Below are positions 43,901 to 55,640 of a DNA stretch of 64,000 bases, piece by piece. The position numbers and the translations under genes were made by a program. The notes beneath the pieces are model-generated. The model saw nothing but the letters and a program-made list of their open reading frames with translations, searched no databases and was not told where the DNA came from. Position 1 is the first letter of the stretch; each line of letters opens with the position of its first letter. The DNA comes from Prorocentrum cordatum (Eukaryota > Sar > Dinophyceae > Prorocentrales > Prorocentraceae): contig CAUYUJ010020763.1 of NCBI GenBank assembly GCA_963575745.1, forward strand, positions 1-64,000. Reading direction: 5' to 3'.

Positions 43901-45951
43901 AACGGTGGCACAAGTACTTCCGTCGCGCCCCGGTTCCCACCAGCGTCCCGAATGTTTCTAAGGTTCGTTCGTGGCGATATCCCCCCCCATCAGACCACGA
44001 GCATGTTGCTCATGCCGACGCCATTCGTTGGGGCCCGGATGTGTTTAAACGGGGGGTGGTCGGCTCGTCACACCATAGCTCCTGCCACCCCTTCGTCCCA
44101 GCCGCCCCGCTTCAGGTAGCGATAGACAACGGGTGGGAAAAGCGGACATCGCCACGACAACACATTCGCATTCACATCGGCTTTCACCCCTCTCGACTCG
44201 GGCTGCGGATCTGCATCGCGATCTCTTTTGATATGACTCACGTTGCGAGCGGCACGCGCGTTGTCGTTGTTGGTCTTCTTCGTCATTGGAAGTTCGTATC
44301 ATTCCGCTTGCCTGGGTCCCCCCCCCATCTGCTCGACAGGACTCCACCACGGCCGCGGGCTCGCCCCCAGCTGTTTGGGCGGAGGGCTCCACCAGCCCAG
44401 GCAGCGTGCAGCAGCTGGAGAGGATGAAGGACACCAAATCGGCGGGAGGGGGGGGGGGGCTTGAGGAAAGCACAGGGGGGCGGGGGAGGGCAACGGAGGC
44501 AGCTATCAGATCATGGCACGATGGCCACCTCGTGTCCCCCTCCCCCTCCTCCTCCCCACTCCTCCATCCTGTTTCCTTATAAGTATTTTCCCCCTGTCTA
44601 ACCCTTAGACGTGTCGGTAGGTGGACACTGCGAGGGCGGCAACAGGCAACTCACCAGGTGTTCGCAGCTTCGCCGTTGTTGTTTCGCGCCGTGCTTGACG
44701 TGCGGGCGTGGCTGTGCGTGAGAGCGGTGTCCACCATGGCGGATTCCCGTATGTCTCGTTGTTCTTGATCTTGTTATCGGCGGGCGGCGGGGCGGGGGGG
44801 TGTCGCAGTGTCGTCTTGCCGCGAAGTCTTGACGTCGCATTGTGAATCAAGCATGAGTCGCTCTGGACATCACAACGCAGGGGGGGACACGACCACAAGA
44901 AGAAGGGAGTCGGAGACGGCGGGGAAAAAACGCCCAGGGAGGGGAGCGTCTTGTCATAGTGAGCATAGTACGCGAAAAATGTACGTCTACGAACGTCAAA
45001 CCAGTTTCAAGTCCGCAGTTTTCTTTGCTGGCCGCCGCTCGTGCGCTGATGCCGTTAATGTGCGGCTGGGAAAGAGGCCATTGGAGGGCACGGCGGAGTC
45101 TGTAGAGACCACACACCACGTCACGCAATCGTTGTTTTTTTCATCGATAAAAGGAACGCCGAACCAAATTGAAAAACGATTGTGCGGCCTCCAAGCCTCG
45201 AGGAGCTCATCCCGAGTTGGAAGCCATGCGTGATCAACGATCGGGCAGCAAAAGCGGGCTGACAGTTTGCATGCCAAGGGAGCGAAAGAGGGGAAGGGGA
45301 ACAGGGGCGGGAGGGAAAGGGACGGTTTCGGAGTCGCATGGAACGTCGAAGTCAACAAAGCGAGCAAACTAGAGTCCCAGACGCCCAGACATTGGATGAT
45401 GGCGTCCCTGGATTGGGGAGAGGCATCAAGCTTCGATGAGCAGGTCCTAGGCTAGAAAGTGTGTAGACATTCGACATTGGTCATCCAGAGAAGCGGTTGC
45501 AAAGCCTCCAGGCCGAAGGAGGGATGAAGGGAGAGGGTAAGAGGGGCGAGGAACGGATGGAGTGAGTGGGCTCAGGGACGCATGTGCCCGTCAAGGGTTA
45601 GAAATAATACAAAGTCATCAGTCTTGTCGTCCAAAGTACACGCGGCCTGCCCATGCCGAGGGGAAACGAAGTTTCGTGGAGCCCGTCCGAGGGTCGAAAA
45701 TCATGAGATCATTCTTCTATAGTTGTTCTGACATTCCTATCTCATGGACTTCGGCACATCCCGCCACCATTCTGAGGTTGTGGGTCCGAGGCTTCCTGGA
45801 TGTTCGTGGGGATCTCGTCGTGGCAGATGGGCGGGACAGCCATTCCCAAAACGGCAGCATTACTTAATGGGGAAGGGGGCGATGATGGCGCTACCGACAA
45901 TGAAGGCCGCGATCGTCTGACACGCAGCAGGTCCTTTGAGCCCACAATGCA
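40968..45951. other. Long stretch without a supported gene
   Basis: Mostly unique, moderately GC-rich sequence. Notable only for a C/T-rich patch (41395-41525) and GC-rich open frames at 41472-42175 on both strands, of which neither shows a motif. No repeats longer than about 20 bp were seen by eye. Small genes or isolated exons could be missed. Confidence 0.4.
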
Positions 45952-46530
45952 GTGCGCAACGGTGAGCAGGTTCCCCAGTCGATCAAGGATTCGGTCGAAA
46001 AAGGGTTCCAGGATGCTAGACGGAACTTCAACATCACGAAGCCGAGTCTGTCGCGCCACACTTCCCTCCGTCACAAGCTGGCGCCGTCCAGTCGGCAGTT
46101 TGACATGGCGCGCGACGACCCTAAGGCTCAGGAGAGCCCCATCCAAGCTCTCCAGAAGAAGTTCGCCAGCACGCAGGAGAAAGCTCGCACCGTGCAGATG
46201 GAGATCAATGCCACCAAGCTGGAGATGCACACGACCACGGCCGAGGCGGCACCGCCCGCGACGCCCGGAATCGCCCTGGACGCGGCGGCGGCCGGGATCC
46301 AGGCGTCCATGGCCATGCCTGCGTTCGGCCAGTACCAGAAGCCCTTGGCCAGGCAGCAGACACAGGCTCCAAAAGGTTCACCTCGCGCAGGCCCCTTCGG
46401 TCCCAACCAGGGCGCCGCGGCCCCTGCAGGAGAAGGAGTACCAGTTCCAGAGGCCGACGGGGAGATGGGCGAGCTGTCAGAGCAACGCATCGAACAGCCA
46501 CTTGCGACCGTCACAGCCGACGGGCAGTAA
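45952..46530 (+). pseudogene. LINE B ORF1-like coiled-coil segment
   Basis: An open frame without an ATG at its start (GTG at 45952; first ATG near 46105). It contains SPIQALQKKFASTQEKARTV and MEINATKLEMHTTTAEA, a heptad-like Gln/Lys/Glu-rich helix, then a Pro/Ala/Gly-rich stretch and TAA at 46528. Coiled-coil segments of this wording occur ahead of the RT in dinoflagellate LINEs. Confidence 0.5.
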
Positions 46531-46861
46531 ACGTTTGGGACGTCGGACTACGAAGCAAAAGTGTGGGCGACACCATGTTGGGCCGCGCGGCCCCCAAGCG
46601 CTGTGGGACACCATTATCCAGCACACGTGTTCCCGTTCACCTTCTGAAGAGGGCACCAGCTATGTCAGACGACGATTCTCAGGATGTCGCTGAAAGGTTC
46701 AACGGCCCCTGCTGGAGCACGTTCCAAGCAACGCCATCGCAGGAGTCGCGCAGTGCCTTTTTTGCGCGCGGGAGGTCGGCACCAGCTCCAGGTTCCTCGG
46801 CACGGCCACGGAGGAGGCTACTTAGCTCGGATGGCATGCGTTGTCTGAGGCGGCGGAGGAC

Positions 46862-46973
46862 GATAAGGAGGAGGAGGAGGAGGAGGAGGAGGCGGAGGAG
46901 GCGGAGGCGGAGGAGGAGGAGGCGGAGGCGGAGGCGGAGGCGGAGGAGGAGGAGGAGGAGGAGGAGGAGGAGC
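46862..46973 (+). repeat. (GGA)n/(GGC) microsatellite in LINE B
   Basis: About 110 bp of GGA with GGC variants, between ORF1-like and linker segments. Confidence 0.95.
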
Positions 46974-48214
46974 CTGGCCTTGTCAATCCTGATACGATGG
47001 AGATGTTGGCTGGAGTGGTGGCCTGTGCAAGGCTCAGCGTTGGACTCCGATGCCCTCCTGGAGTCGACCCCCCCTGCTGCCCCCTGCATGCTCATCGAGG
47101 CACTCGTGGATATCTCTGGGCGGCCCACGACGCCGACGCATGCGGTTTGTCGTAATCCGGCGGAGGGTCTGGGGCCCGTCAACGTGGACCTCTTGGCCAC
47201 GTTGGCGGCCTCGATATATGACACCTCGCGCTCTCTTTTGGCTTGCGGGTTGGAGCATGAGTCCCGAGGCCCTGGAAAGCATTGGCGCTGCACGCAAGCT
47301 AGGCGTGATCACCACGTCCCCGCGAGAGCCCACACGCCGCCCCCCCATCCTCGAGATCGAGCATTGACTTCTTTGTTGTCGGGCCTCGCGTCGGCCGGCT
47401 GGTCCAGGCAGGACCTGCACACGCGCAGCGAGACGTGCAGCCTCACCGCCCTGTCCCGTTCGCCACGCGCCCAGACGCTGTCGCGGCGAAGTAGCTCGTG
47501 CACAGATTTAGCCGAGAGCCCCGCCGGAGACGCCGTTTGGACCTCGCCAAGGCCGAGGCTGCCAGGATGGAGCCCCACGTCTCGCAGCCTACGCGCCCAG
47601 CCTTGCACGACGCAGCCCAGCCACAGGGGCGCGGCAGGGCCTCAATGCAGCATGGTCCACATTCACCGACTGCGCCGAGTCGGATGTGGTTTTTGTCCCG
47701 GGAGTGGAAGCCAATGCACTGGGAGAGACAGGGTCGCCCATCCAGTCGTCGCGGACCCCCGTCTCCTGTCGCCCCGAGCTAGCCGATGACCAACTCCTGA
47801 CAGCTTGTGGCTGGAAGTGGCTGCATCGCGCACTCGCCGAGCGCGCGCAGCGTGCCTGGAACGCAGCCGACAGCGAGTCGAGCCAGACGCGGACCCCCGG
47901 GCGTCGCCGCTGCCATCCACTCTTGGCGAAAGGCTTCGGCGTCCGACGGAACGCCATGCTCAGAGCCATGAGAGCTCCGGCCCTAGACTGGAGCCCAGGC
48001 CTTCCCCGGCCCCAGGAGCGAAGCGCGAGAGCGAGCGTGCTTTGGCATGATGTTCAGGTGGCCTCACGGATGCCCATGAGACAAGAGGGACACGACCCAG
48101 GGCCAGTCTATGGGGCGAGCGCCAGCAGAGGGCCCACGGGCCCATGCACGGGCACGCCCGCCTCCAGAAGAAACATCGGCCCACCACCGTTCAAACCAGC
48201 CCCAGCACCCTCAG

Positions 48215-48332
48215 GAGGAGGAGGAGGAGGAGGAGGAGGAGGAGGAGGAGCAGCAGCAGCAGCAGCAGGAGGGGGAGGAGGAGGAGGAGGAGGAGGAGGA
48301 GGAGGAGGAGGAGGAGGAGGAGGAGGAGCGAC
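48215..48332 (+). repeat. (GGA)n microsatellite with GCA interruption in LINE B
   Basis: About 115 bp of GGA triplets interrupted by a GCAGCA run at 48250-48270, directly before the RT region. Confidence 0.95.
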
Positions 48333-48474
48333 CCCGTCACGCCCTGAGAGCAGGAGACCTTCACGCTCGGAGGCCCCTGCGACGACCCCTATCAGAGGCT
48401 TGAACCCCAGATAGGACCTAGGACGGCATCGAGGTCATTTTTTTTTTTCGCGCGCCGCTCCGTCTCTCGACAAC

Positions 48475-49170
48475 TTGCGCGTTCGCCACTTCAGCCTCCT
48501 CAGAGACGCTGCGCTGGAGGTGGTGGCAGTTCTTGTCGAGGCCATCGAGAGACTCGGCTTGTTCCCGACGCAGTTGCTCTGGGCCCCCCTACCTTTGCTG
48601 GAGAGACCCGTTGGGGGCCTCGAGGCGGACTCACGCCCATCCTCCTGCTTGCCGCCCCCGCTCGGATCTGAAAAAGTTCATTGCGACCTGAGGCTGACCA
48701 ATTTCTGCAGCGGGCCAATCGGCCTTGCTGTTTTTCGGTGCGGAGCATTCCTTAGCGGCCGCTGTTTGGATGCAATGTTCGTTGGCTGAGGAGGCCGACT
48801 CCGAGGGCCAGATCACAGCTGGCTTGTTTGGGATGGGCAGAAGTACGATGAGTCTTTCAGGCTGGATTGGTTGCGCGATCGCGTTGAATATTGGGCCTTC
48901 CCTAGAGTCCTGGCTGAGACCCCGAACAACCTCTGCCCAGGCCTTCGGATCCTCAAGTTGGCGGCCCATCATAGCCCTCCCCCCAGTTCGCTGTCTCGGG
49001 GCCCCCAGCGGGCGATACGTTCAAGTATATGTCCAATAAGGTCTCTTCTATGTTCGAGTTCGGTCAGTTCGTGATTCGTAACCCGCAGATCACTTTGTGG
49101 TCTCCTGTGGATGATGATACAGCCCTGATGTCAGGCGATGAGAACATCGTTATCGAGACTGGTAGTCACG
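48475..49170 (+). pseudogene. LINE B reverse transcriptase
   Basis: Frame 1 (48475-48640): LRDAALEVVAVLVEAIERLG then PLPLLERPVGG, the finger 'LL-KP-GG' motif with Glu-Arg for Glu-Lys. Frame 2 (48725-48840): FFGAEHSLAAAVWMQ. Frame 1 (48871-48970): DRVEYWAFPRVLAE. Frame 3 (about 49080-49130): ITLWSPVDDDTAL at the place of the YxDD box, with VDDD instead. Several frame changes within about 650 bp; not functional. Confidence 0.7.
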
Positions 49171-49899
49171 GCAGCCTCCGACCTCCAATCGATCTTCGTG
49201 GAGCGCATCGACATATAGTTGGATGGAGACAAGTCCATTACCTCGGCTATTTCTCCGCCCAAGCGCATTGCTCCGTGCCGCTCTGCGCGAGCGGAGGGCA
49301 CCTGAGCGACACAGGGTTGCTTGTTGTAGCGTTGAGGTGCGCGCTGCGCCGGCGCAGGCTGGCCGACGCGCAGCGCGATCTGAACGCGATCCTCCGGACC
49401 GCTCTGCGCGAGCGGACGGCACTTGAGGGTTGCTTGTTGACGGCGGGACGCCTGGCCAAGAGTTTGGCGCCATATTGCCCCCCCATGGCGATCGACGCCA
49501 CCATATCCTTAGGCTGCAACCTGGCACCAGCACTCCGGAGGGCTTTCCAAGGTGGCAGGAGCACGAGGAGAGAGCGTTTCGAAATCACGCAGCGGAGACA
49601 CGGTTTTTGGATTTACCATCGTAATAAGCCCCCGCGGGGCCGTTTCAGGGTGAACAAGACTTACAGATCAGGGGCCAGGCTGGCTGCTTGATACTGTTCG
49701 ACGGTCCCGGGCATGTCCGATCGGGGTGTCAGCGAGTTCCGCAGCGCGTTGCCGTCAGGCTTCACGTCCGCACATCGACGTGCATCGCTGTCGGCCAAGA
49801 CCTGCCCGCGCGGCGATCCCACTTGGCTGCAGGCGACGGCACCGGCTAGGCAATGGCCGACACGCTTGTGGCGCAGTCTGACGACGCCCAATACTCCCC

Positions 49900-50500
49900 C
49901 GTTCACCTGCAGGGACCACATTCAGATCTGGAGAAGCCTCGAGATGATGGAGCTCCCCCTGGGCCACAATGAATGGCGCAACTCTGAGGGCCCTGGACAT
50001 ACGATGCGCGTGAGCCTGGAAGGGGTGGGTTGGCAGGTTCAAAGTTTTCACTTGTGGCAGGGTGATTGGGGGAATGTGATAGACTTAACATACACCCCCC
50101 CGTGCCATGGTTTCCATTTTCATGAGAGTTGGGCCCAGCGCTCTCACGAGAGACGACTTGCAGCGAGCACCCCCTCTTTCGAAGGTGAACTCGTGTCGGT
50201 CGACCCTCTCCGCCCCCCTCCCTTTCTTCGAAGCGAACCTCCCCTCGAGCGAAGCAGTGGATCTGCGTTGCTTTGTTGTTCCGAAAGGGCGCTGGACGGC
50301 GGAGAGTCTGCACTCCTGATTACGTTTCAGACGGCAAGCGCCCCTTGCACGGAGACCCCGATTCGCTGTTGCACCGCCAGTGGTTCCGCGAGCACCCAAA
50401 CGCATCGACGGCCCGCAGCGACGCCGTCGATGCCGAGGTGGTTGCTGCAGCCCGAGCGAGCCCGCAGGCTGAGCACACTTTCTGATCCCGGAGGATTCTG
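49900..50500 (+). pseudogene. LINE B post-RT domain
   Basis: Frame 3 (49918-50250) reads HIQIWRSLEMMELPLGHNEW, GVGWQVQSFHLWQGDWGN and VIDLTYTPPCH. It then continues in frames 1 and 2 through FVVPKGRWTAE and HRQWFREHPNAST. This is the domain that lies between RT and RNase H in one group of dinoflagellate LINEs (placement from general knowledge). Confidence 0.6.
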
Positions 50501-50599
50501 CCTAGCTTTGTAGGGGTTCCGCCCCCCCCTCCCACGGCGGCGACGGACCCCCGTCCTACAGGACGGCGACGGGCGCCCCGCATTCCTCAGGAAGCTTGC

Positions 50600-50944
50600 G
50601 GCAAAGAGCGAGATTGTGATATCTGTGTAGACGGCTCGGCCACTCAGTAAGTGATGAATGGTCTGAACCGCGTTGTTTCTGTTGCTGTGTACTTGGAGCT
50701 TAGACCCGAGTACAAGGTACGCACCAAGCTCCTGGTAAATGTCTGGCCAGGCATGACAGTCTCCCCGGTCAGACCAACACCTAAGTTTGGCCACGTTTGT
50801 GACCAGCTCCTAGCGGTACGAGTACCCAGACGCATCGCTCGAGGCAGCCAGAATGCCGATCGCTCGGCGAAGCACGCCCTCTCGCTCCATCCTCATCCGT
50901 CACCTGCTGATCTGGTTGAGCTGGATAAGCGCGTTGCGCTTTGA
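50600..50944 (+). pseudogene. LINE B RNase H domain
   Basis: CDICVDGSATQ (catalytic Asp at 50630) followed at once by TAA, then the same frame continues with RVVSVAVYLELRPEYK and ends with NADRSAKHALSLHPHP, the C-terminal N-x-D-x-x-A-K motif. The middle is hard to align. One nonsense codon is certain. Confidence 0.65.
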
Positions 50945-51190
50945 CTTCCTTCGCCCGTATGTTCGGAGCGGCGTTGCCCCTCTTCCCCAAGCTAGCGTTT
51001 CAGAGGGTGCCCAAAGAGAGACGCCTTACTTGTGTGAATACTCTTCCTGACCGGCACGAGTGGGAGGACTTGGAGGAAGAGATGCTTCGTTGCAGCTTGT
51101 GCTTTTGGGTTTCGGTTGGCCTCTGGACCAAATCCATAAATTACTGTTTGGGTCTGTCGACGGCTCTCAGACGCTTTGAGGGCGCTTGAA
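50945..51190 (+). pseudogene. LINE B C-terminal tail
   Basis: Frame 1 reads FQRVPKERRLTCVNTLPDRH then EEMLRCSLCFWVSVGLW, a His/Cys-x2-Cys arrangement comparable to the LINE A tail at 16172-16591. Confidence 0.45.
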
Positions 51191-53269
51191 GCAAGAGGTG
51201 CCATAGGTTGGGCTTGGCGGTCCTGGACCAGTCCAGGAGACCACTCAGTTTTATTGCGGTTGCGGGGCATATTCCAGCAGGTGCTGCCATTTGCTTGGTC
51301 AGATGTGCGCTCGGAGGTCCATTGCCACTGGTGAGAGCGCGTTGAAGCGCATCTGAGATGGCCCTCAACCTCAACACAGGGAGAATCGTGAGGGGTGGCG
51401 GTACTGTTTCTCCTGCTCGAGCACCTCCCAAGACGGTGTTCTTGCCCCCACCCCCAGCCTTTGCGGCCGCTCCAAAAAGCGATTGACTGATCGACAACGA
51501 TCGGTTGCGCACCCTTGCGGGGCGCGTGAGAGCTCGGGAGGACACCTCCAGGCGTTAGTTGATCAGACGATGGATGGTATGTTTTCGGTCTTCGCGTCCT
51601 CCTCCTTCTCCTCTTCCTCCTCCTCCTCCTCGTCCTCATCACCTTTACCCACGCTGCGTTTGCATTATGCTTCGAAGTCGTGGGGCGTTCCTTTCTCTGC
51701 CTCGCATTCGTCCTTCGCGGAATGAGTGTTGAAGACACATGTTTTCGTGTGCAGGCCAGTACGCGCCCATTGGGTGGAAGTTGTTCGGATACCTCAACTT
51801 TTGCGTGGAGGTAAGTCTTTGACAAGTGCGCCACTTCGGTCGACGCATGCTTTAGTGTTTTCATGCTTTCATGTTTGTTTAAGAACTCACTGGTGGTTGT
51901 TGTTGCATTGGCGATCCGTGGAAAGTTGTTATTAGCGGCCTGGGCCACGTGGCAAATTTGAAGATCTATAGGAACATATGGTGCCTCACAGTCGCGATGC
52001 GTTGCGTCATTCGGCCTCGCACCCTCGATCGATTGCCCAAGCGTCGCGCCGGAGGCTGGCGCATAGCTTCTGTACTGTACATGAGAATATGTCACGACTG
52101 GCTTGTCCAGAATACAGTTTCGGAGTCACTATGGCGAGGGAGCGCGAGGGAGGAAAAGAGGAATGTGAGGGGGTGGCGGTGGAACGAATGGTTTCACTGC
52201 CGCAGGGCCACGTCGAAGATCGAAGACCAGAAAGTGCGAAACACAGGTCCGCCTGACCCTGCAGAAACGCAAGTCTGGAGTCTCCCGGCCAGGGGAGTGT
52301 TTCATGTTTCGATGGTCTTGCCCAACAACAAAGAGATTCTCCACTTGGCCCGTTCAATCAGTCGCTTTCGAGGTCTCCAGGCCGAGGGAGCACCAGAGAG
52401 AGAGAGAGAGGTGGAGGGAAAAGGGGACGTGTAGGTAAAGGGAGCCTCAGAACACCATCTCTGGTCAGAGATGCGATAACAGTGTGCTCATGCCGATGGG
52501 GCCAGGCTCCGAGGAGCCAGGAGGCATGAGGGAAAGCGGATGAGCAGTTGCCTTTGTTGCCGATGTTGGATTTGGTCTCCGCGCCGCTTGGGGCGTTGCT
52601 CTTCTGATCCCGCTTCAAGGGCGGTAAAGTGCTCGCTACGGCAAGCATGACAGCCCGCGTCCGAAGTCTACTCGTCGCCTCCTTCTCCTCTTTGTCGTAC
52701 TCCTCTTCCGCGTGGATTCCGATTGAATTCCGATCTGCATCCCGACACGGCGCCGAATCGATTTGCGCAGCCGATGTGGATTTGGTGCAGCATCACTTCC
52801 AGATCGGTTTAGAATTCCGATCTGATTCGATTCCGATCCCGACCCGATACAGCTCGATTCGATGTCGGTTCCAATTCGATCGGCTCGGTGCGGATGGAGT
52901 TTGTCTTAAGTTTCAGAGTTGAGGTCTGTGCTTGAAGCCTTGCCTCCTTCTGGGAAGTGCTCGCCCACGTGAAATCGAAGGATGGGTGGAATGAGACAGG
53001 CATGGAGATGGGCGACGTTTGGACCTGCACCCAGGCATGAGATGTTTTGAAAATGGTGAAATCATTGGTCCGTAGCTCCAGATTCGATCGTCTTGTTGGC
53101 TTTCCCACGAGGCGTGGATCCGCGAGGTCCCCGCGTGCCCTCAGGAGCCGAAGCCAGGAAGAGGCACTAGCCCGTCTCTCTTGAGAACGCCCTGCTCAAA
53201 GCAGAGTTGCGTCGCGAGCGTGGAGCATGGAGGAAATACCGGGGAATGCACACCTGATAGTCACGATGA
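51191..53269. repeat. Mostly unique sequence with small repeats
   Basis: 51595-51645 holds a short TCC run. 52720-52880 contains loose units of GATTCGATTCCGATCC. No gene is supported elsewhere in the stretch. Confidence 0.4.
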
Positions 53270-53760
53270 CGACGACCACCACCACCACCACCACGACGGC
53301 GGCGGCGGCGGCAGCGACGACGTCGCCGTGATCATCGCCGTCGTCCCGCCAGGACCGGAGGGCGTGAAAGGGTGCGCCGCGTGCCCGCGCAGGAAGCGCA
53401 GGAGCAGCTGCTGCAGCGGCTCCAGACTCGGGTGGCCCACCTGCTCTCCAGGGAGCGGCTCGCGCGCAGGCGCCAGGACGCCCGCTGGTGGGGGGTGCTT
53501 CTCTCGCTTACTCGTCCGGCTGAGGTCGTGTCCGCCAAATCAGTGGCCGGACGTTTGACATTGTGGTTGGGCTCGTGCAGGAGTGGGCTGCGGAACACGT
53601 GAAAGAGCCTGGGCTGCGGAGGAGGTGGAGGAGGAGGACAAGACGGGGGATGATTCAAGGGAGAGGGAGCGAGGAGGAGGAGGAGGAGGAGGAGGAGGAG
53701 GAGGCGGAGGAGGAGGCGGAGGAGGAGGAGGAGGAGGAGGAGGAGGAGGAGAGAGGGGAG
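53270..53760. repeat. ACC/GGC and GGA simple repeats
   Basis: 53270-53325 holds ACCACC then GGCGGC triplets; 53670-53752 holds a GGA tract with GGC variants. Between them I see no supported gene. Confidence 0.85.
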
Positions 53761-54488
53761 GGTTCTGCAATTACTTACGGGGCGCCCCGCGGCCCCCCCC
53801 GAGCTCCGCCCAAACTTCTGCATCTTCGCCATCATGTTTCTGTTGACAGAGGTCGAACCCTTCCAGATCGCGCCCAGGTGGTCCTCTGATCCAGTCGCAT
53901 GGTGCGCTGTGGGTGCATTCTGTGCGTGTTCGCTCGAGGACGCTGCCCCTCCCCGCCCCTTCTCCCCCCCATCCTGCCCACTTCTCCCATTGCTCCCCCC
54001 CTCTCTCCCCGCCCCCCCCCCCCCCTCCCCCCCAGCTATTCCAGTGCGCTACTGGAGTACCTGGGCTGTCAGGGGCCGTTTTCTTGGGGCTGTCTGGGGC
54101 CATCTCGGGGGTCGCTGGGGATTTGGGGCACACCGGCACCAGGCATTTTGTGGCCCTCTGGGGGCCCTCTTGGGCCTTCTTGGCGCACTCTGGGGGTCGT
54201 CGTGGGCCGTCCTGGTGCCCTCTCGGGTGGGCCGCTCTGGAGGCCCTCCTGCGCTGCCTTGACTACTGGGCAGTCTTGAGGCCCTCGGAAGCATTACTGC
54301 GGCAAGCTTCGGCGGAAAGGCAAGGGAAGCCAAAAGCAGTATCTGGCGAAGGGCCAAGCCCGCTGCAGCTGCGTGTGACGCTGGGCGTGGCCCTCCCCTC
54401 GTGTGCTGGGTGGTGGGCTGCCGAGCCAGCGCGCTGAACTCCCTGTGTGGCGAGATCCGTGTGATGGGTGTGCCGAATGGCCGAATTC
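53761..54488. repeat. C-rich stretch and CTTGGGCC minisatellite block
   Basis: 53930-54030 is C-rich (C runs to 12). 54050-54300 is another block of the dispersed degenerate family. No gene seen. Confidence 0.5.
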
Positions 54489-54660
54489 GGCGGCGAGCGA
54501 GGTGGGGAAGTGGACAAGGAGAAGGCCGTCTCAGAAGGCGGCGGGGCTTCTCAGAAGCCCCCAGGCCTGTGAAAGGCATAGAAAACTCGTCATAAGGCCC
54601 CAGGCCTTCCGAACCTTCTGAGAAGGCCCGCCCGTTCTCACTTCCCCCGGGCGCGCCGCC
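54489..54660. mobile_element. MITE-like element, copy B
   Basis: Starts with GGCGGCGAGC (54489-54498) and ends with GCGCGCCGCC (54651-54660), its reverse complement with one mismatch. Read on the minus strand it aligns with copy A over nearly its whole length, best near the end (GCTTCTGAGAAGCCCCGCCG and CTCGCTCGCCGCCGAA). It has diverged in the centre. Confidence 0.7.
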
Positions 54661-54719
54661 GACAGATGGGCGGAGGGACTGCATGTGAGCTCCTAGGAGG
54701 AACTCCTGATGGCACGCGA

Positions 54720-55170
54720 TCCCTGCAAGGGATCCGATCCGCCCGCTCGGTTGCCCAGGATGCTCGCCCAGTTCAATTTCCCGCCCGCCCGTCGGGTCTG
54801 CCCGCCCGACTCGCTGGATCAGGATCCGCCCGCCCGATCCGTCTCGTAAAGTCCTTCCGCCCGCTTGCGCGAAAGCCCGCCCGCCCGCTTCAATGCCCCT
54901 CGAAATGTCCCGCCCGCTCGTGAGAGCCCACCCGCCCGATCCAGTGGTCAGGGTCTGGCCGTCCGACCCACCGGTCAGGGCAAGCCCGCTCGATTGCATG
55001 GAAGCCCGCCTGCTCGAGCTGATCAATGACCCGCCCGCTCCACCCACCGGTTAGGGCCCCGCCCGCCAGGGTCCGTCCGCCCGACCCGCCCGTTGAAGCC
55101 CACCCACTCGGTTGCACGACAGCCCGCCCGCTCGCTGCGGTGTCCCGCCTGGCCGACTGCGGGGGCCGCA
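54720..55170. repeat. Degenerate CCCGCCCGCTCG minisatellite
   Basis: About 15 units of CCCGCCCG(C/A)(T/C)CG followed by variable 12-18 bp. Confidence 0.7.
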
Positions 55171-55528
55171 AGAGCGGCCCAATGGGCCCGAAGACGGACC
55201 AAGAGGGCCTCCATGGGGCGGGGGGGCCAAACAAAAGCTATCTCCGCAACGCCAGGCGGAGTTGGACCCGAGACTCCGTTGGACTTCTCTTGGCATTGTA
55301 TTGCAGCCCGCTTGGGGCCTTCCAGTCAGTCGGTCAGCAAGTCAGCCACCAGTCAGCCACTACAGTCAGCACTGATAGTAAGGATGATCGACTTTCCAAG
55401 GGTACCCTTGCATCCTTACCTCTTCGGTCATCTTCGGTCCGTCCTCAACCACGTTCGATGGTCAGCCCCGCTCGGAACTCTTCTACATGGGCGTCCGAGG
55501 CCCTTGCATCCTTCTCGCGTATCCGCAC

Positions 55529-55640
55529 GATCAGTTTTGACGGCAGGCTCGCCTCGTGTCCACCGGCGGCGACCCCGCCGCGGGCGCTCAACGTGGAACG
55601 CCGTTGGCCACCCAGAATCGGTCGATCTTGAACGACCTGA
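55529..55640. repeat. Double-hairpin repeat, copy 1
   Basis: Aligns with 58240-58350: both contain CTCG or TGCG followed by TCGTGTC.ACC, GGCGGCGACCCC or a variant, ACGCCG(T/C)TGGC and ACCCAGAATCG. The inverted repeats are poorer here than in copy 2. Confidence 0.65.

Larger units (their letters stand above)
45952..51190 (+). mobile_element. LINE B: near full-length but degraded non-LTR retrotransposon
   Basis: Order on the plus strand: ORF1-like coiled segment (45952-46530), GGA tract, linker region (47600-48060), GGA tract, reverse transcriptase (48475-49170), post-RT domain (49900-50500), RNase H (50612-50944) and a Cys-containing tail (to about 51190). The frame changes repeatedly and stops occur within domains, so it is a fossil. 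The order is that of LINE A, but the sequences differ, so two LINE subfamilies are present in this window. I found no recognisable endonuclease. Confidence 0.75.
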
